Source: JANWHF01 sp036276235 (GTDB lineage: Bacteria; Planctomycetota; Phycisphaerae; Tepidisphaerales; Tepidisphaeraceae). From it: a stretch of DNA of 7,601 nucleotides. The position numbers were made by a program, and so were the translations under genes. The stretch covers positions 1-7,601 of the forward strand of contig DATBDZ010000366.1 in the NCBI GenBank assembly GCA_036276235.1, in the 5' to 3' direction. The notes under the pieces were generated by a model. It saw only the letters and a list, made by a program, of their open reading frames with translations. It did not search any database and was not told where the DNA came from. This document shows, in pieces, positions 6,069 through 7,601 of the stretch (position 1 is its first letter; the number at the start of each line of letters is the position of its first letter).

Positions 6069-6368
6069 ATGAATCATCGCGACGCGGAAGTGACGGACGT
6101 TGTCGTCGTGCTCGACGACTTGGACGACCAGCAAACCCAGGAAGTCGTAGGGAATCTCAAAGCCGCGGGACTGGTCGTCGACACCATCGACAACGAGCAG
6201 AGCACCGTCGAGGGAACCATCGAAAGCCAGAAGGTACACGACCTGAAAAAAGTCGCCCGCGTGCGCTACGTCCGCGCGGTGATGACCTACACCGCGGATT
6301 ACCCGGTGGGTGATCCGCGCGACAAAGATGGCGCGGATTCTGATGTGGAAACGGGAAACGACGATTGA
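6069..6368 (+). CDS. Hypothetical 99-residue protein, possible ferredoxin-like alpha/beta fold
   Basis: I cannot assign a function. The ATG at 6069 is preceded by GAGG with a five-base gap, which sets the start although the frame stays open back to 5820. The order of hydrophobic and helical stretches is strand (TDVVVVLDD, 9-17), helix (19-33), strand (GLVVDTID, 34-41), strand (STVEGTIE, 45-52), helix (53-62), strand (VRYVRAVMTYT, 65-75). This is the beta-alpha-beta-beta-alpha-beta order of small ferredoxin-like domains such as subtilase propeptides of the I9 type. Similar short proteins are sometimes labelled ketohydroxyglutarate aldolase, a name this sequence does not justify. The last 20 residues are acidic and probably disordered. 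There is no signal peptide or cysteine. It stands alone, followed 14 bases later by the transposase element. Confidence 0.8.
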   Translation: MNHRDAEVTDVVVVLDDLDDQQTQEVVGNLKAAGLVVDTIDNEQSTVEGTIESQKVHDLKKVARVRYVRAVMTYTADYPVGDPRDKDGADSDVETGNDD

Positions 6369-6382
6369 TGTTGTCCGCTCGA

Positions 6383-6413
6383 CTATTTTTAGCGGCGCGC
6401 CCGAAGGGCCGCG
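6383..6413. repeat. REP-like palindrome, left arm of the RAYT unit
   Basis: The arm runs from CTATTTTTAG through GCGGCGCGCCC, GAA and GGGCCGCG. The 3' part folds as CGCGCCC against GGGCCGCG, seven pairs with one bulged C and a GAA loop. Bulged, imperfect stems with an unpaired 5' flank (here TTTAG) are typical of REP sequences processed by RAYT enzymes. It overlaps no gene and lies directly in front of the transposase start. Confidence 0.8.
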
Positions 6414-6431
6414 TTTGAGTTGCGCATCACG

Positions 6432-7022
6432 ATGATCATCGCGAGTCACGTCATCATCAGCGCGTACGGTTTCTGGCTTCCCAACGACGAGCGAGGATCG
6501 TGGTCGGATTTCGTGCGGCGCTGGGAGCTGCTGCGATTCGGTCCTGCAACAAAGGTGGAGACTCGAAAATCGGTCGCGAATCGACCGTTTGACCCCGTCC
6601 TTCGGGCGGACGCTAAAAGGGCGCTCATGTACCCGCCCGTTTTATTCAACGGGGTGCAGGCGCGGGCGATTGCCAGCGGGTTTGCTAAAACCATTTTGCG
6701 AACGGGGTGCGTAATTCATGCGTGCGCGATACTTCCGGACCACGTCCACCTCGTCCTCAGGCGTCACCGATACTCGATGCAGGAGGTTGTGAATCTCTTG
6801 AAGGGAAACGCAACCGCGATGTTGCGCGAAGAGGGAATCCATCCGCTGGCGCCATATGCGGATAAGAACAAGCCGCTTCCGTCACCCTGGTCGCACGGAC
6901 ATTGGATGGTCTACATCGATAATGAGAGTTACCTGCGCGCCGCGGTGAAATATGTGAATGACAATCCAATGAAAGAGGGGAAGCGCAAGCAAAACTGGAA
7001 ACTCGTCACACCGTTGGAATGA
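6432..7022 (+). CDS. REP-associated tyrosine transposase (RAYT; IS200-like Y1 HUH nuclease)
   Basis: The 196-residue protein has the Y1 transposase signature: the HUH motif in ACAILPDHVHLVL (H108 and H110, counting from the TTG at 6420) and a tyrosine in AAVKYVNDNPMKEG (Y178) as the likely nucleophile, in the place of the YIxxNP motif of RAYTs. The N-terminal YGFWLPNDERGSWSDF block and the KRALMYPPVLF block mark a RAYT-like subgroup I associate with planctomycetes and related bacteria. Such enzymes cut and rejoin single-stranded REP DNA, spread REP sequences and are often single-copy and non-autonomous. The motif residues are present and the frame is intact, so the enzyme may be active. I prefer the ATG at 6432; a TTG at 6420 in the same frame would add four residues. 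There is no good Shine-Dalgarno site. Identical inverted REP-like arms on both sides support the assignment. Confidence 0.92.
   Translation: MIIASHVIISAYGFWLPNDERGSWSDFVRRWELLRFGPATKVETRKSVANRPFDPVLRADAKRALMYPPVLFNGVQARAIASGFAKTILRTGCVIHACAILPDHVHLVLRRHRYSMQEVVNLLKGNATAMLREEGIHPLAPYADKNKPLPSPWSHGHWMVYIDNESYLRAAVKYVNDNPMKEGKRKQNWKLVTPLE
6596..6618 (+). repeat. REP-like sequence inside the RAYT coding region
   Basis: CCTTCGGGCGGACGCTAAAA at 6599-6618 resembles the right REP arm at 7049-7069 in the same orientation: ten bases (CCTTCGGGCG) and eight bases (CGCTAAAA) are identical, with a three-base stretch in the arm shortened to two here. The local sequence can also fold, CGTCC at 6596-6600 with GGACG at 6608-6612. 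It encodes part of a conserved-looking protein block (VLRADAKRAL), so the likeness may be partly accidental. Confidence 0.5.
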
Positions 7023-7042
7023 ACTCGCTTGATCGCGTCCCG

Positions 7043-7072
7043 CGCGGCCCTTCGGGCGCGCCGCTAAAATAG
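7043..7072. repeat. REP-like palindrome, right arm of the RAYT unit
   Basis: This is the reverse complement of the left arm at 6383-6413, lacking one base of the A/T run. It ends 18 bases before the nuoI stop codon (7091-7093 on the minus strand), so transcripts of both converging genes would carry the hairpin, and it may act as a shared terminator. Confidence 0.8.
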
Positions 7073-7090
7073 GGATCCATGTCGCGCGGA

Positions 7091-7601
7091 TTACATCGGT
7101 TCAGCGCCGACGGTTTGATCAAACACGCGCAGAAGCTTGGATTTGTCGAAGACCATTTCCTGACGGGTGAGTCCGACGATGTCGTAGACGCTGGTTAGCT
7201 CAATTGCATCGACGGGGCAGGCTTCTTCGCACATGCCGCAGTAGATGCAGCGCAGCTCGTCGATGTCGAACTTGGCGGGATATTTTTCGCGATCAGACCA
7301 GGGGGATTCCTCTGCCTCGATGTGGATGCAGCGCGCAGGACAGGCGGTGGAGCACATGAAGCAGGCGACGCATTTGACGCGGCCTTCCTCGTCCTTGTTG
7401 AGGCGATGCACGCCGCGGTAGGTCGGCTGGAACATGCCGCCCTGCTCGACGGGCAGGTCCTCGCGGCGTTCCTCGGGGTATTGGATCACGCGGTCCTTGC
7501 CGCCCAGCACCTTGAGCATGTGCTTCATCGTGGTGCCCAGGCCGATCAGCACCTGTGGCAGGTAAAACTGGTCGCCCAGGTTGAGCCGGGGTTCCTGCAG
7601 G
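7091..7601 (-). CDS. nuoI: NADH-quinone oxidoreductase subunit I (partial at the right edge)
   Basis: NuoI is the peripheral-arm subunit of complex I that carries two [4Fe-4S] clusters (N6a/N6b) on the electron path to quinone. Two ferredoxin motifs are complete: CVACFMCSTACPARC and CIYCGMCEEACPVD, with four cysteines each in CxxCxxCxxxCP spacing, 41 residues apart from first to first. Other family features are YPEERRE near the N-terminus and the YDIVGLTRQEMVFDKSKLL tail. A GTG at 7550-7552 could be read as a start, but it has no ribosome-binding site, and the frame stays open to the window edge with a family-like sequence (NLGDQFYLPQVLIGLGTTMKHM), so the true start very probably lies outside. 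No nuoJ follows downstream; a convergent transposase unit occupies that place. Confidence 0.95.
   Translation of the reverse strand, partial: LQEPRLNLGDQFYLPQVLIGLGTTMKHMLKVLGGKDRVIQYPEERREDLPVEQGGMFQPTYRGVHRLNKDEEGRVKCVACFMCSTACPARCIHIEAEESPWSDREKYPAKFDIDELRCIYCGMCEEACPVDAIELTSVYDIVGLTRQEMVFDKSKLLRVFDQTVGAEPM

Larger units (their letters stand above)
6383..7072 (+). mobile_element. REP-RAYT-REP unit (transposase gene framed by inverted REP-like palindromes)
   Basis: A RAYT-type transposase gene is framed by two repeats in inverted orientation, at 6383-6413 and 7043-7072. The arms are identical over 30 bases apart from one extra T in a homopolymer of the left arm. The left arm ends 18 bases before the ATG of the transposase, and the right arm begins 20 bases after its stop codon. 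No target-site duplication is visible at the outer edges, which fits the single-strand HUH/Y1 mechanism of this family. The unit lies between the stop codons of the 99-residue protein gene and of nuoI and breaks neither. Confidence 0.8.

Noticed and set aside
6369..7090. Target-site duplication around the RAYT unit
   Set aside because: The bases outside the two arms show no matching direct repeat, as expected for the Y1 mechanism.

Overview
The window looks like a chromosomal piece of a GC-rich bacterium, most likely a member of Planctomycetota (possibly Phycisphaerae). The guess rests on three things: the family flavour of the proteins (NuoI, the RAYT-type transposase, the circularly permuted ATP-grasp/alpha-E pair), the near absence of Shine-Dalgarno sites in front of most genes, and spacers packed with short palindromic repeats. 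No 16S or other phylogenetic marker is present, so this is inference.

Layout, left to right. (1) 75-2638, plus strand: a circularly permuted ATP-grasp protein followed by an alpha-E protein, a conserved two-gene pair of predicted peptide-ligase type whose product is unknown. Their 107-base spacer is a heptanucleotide repeat array that runs into the second gene's start codon. (2) 2640-2708: a perfect 25-base inverted repeat that fills the convergent gap almost exactly. (3) 2710-5451, minus strand: glyA (serine hydroxymethyltransferase, with the best promoter and ribosome-binding site in the window), then bpt (aspartate/glutamate leucyltransferase of the N-degron pathway), then a stand-alone response-regulator receiver domain. 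A 129-base nested palindrome lies between glyA and bpt, and a hairpin abuts the bpt start. (4) 5452-6068: a 617-base spacer holding the glyA promoter, another copy of each of the two palindromes just named, and no convincing gene. (5) 6069-6368, plus strand: a 99-residue protein of unknown function, probably a small alpha/beta fold. (6) 6383-7072: a REP-associated tyrosine transposase (RAYT) framed by two inverted, nearly identical 30-31 base REP-like palindromes, a self-contained mobile unit. (7) 7091-7601, minus strand: nuoI, the 2x[4Fe-4S] subunit of complex I, cut by the right edge.

The genes are mostly housekeeping and do not form one system. What stands out is the spacers: at least five distinct families of inverted or tandem repeats occupy all but one of the gaps longer than about 60 bases, and one family sits with its likely mobilising enzyme. 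The most interesting points are the REP-RAYT-REP unit next to nuoI, a REP-like sequence inside the RAYT coding region, the heptad array feeding into a start codon, and the orphan ATP-grasp/alpha-E pair.
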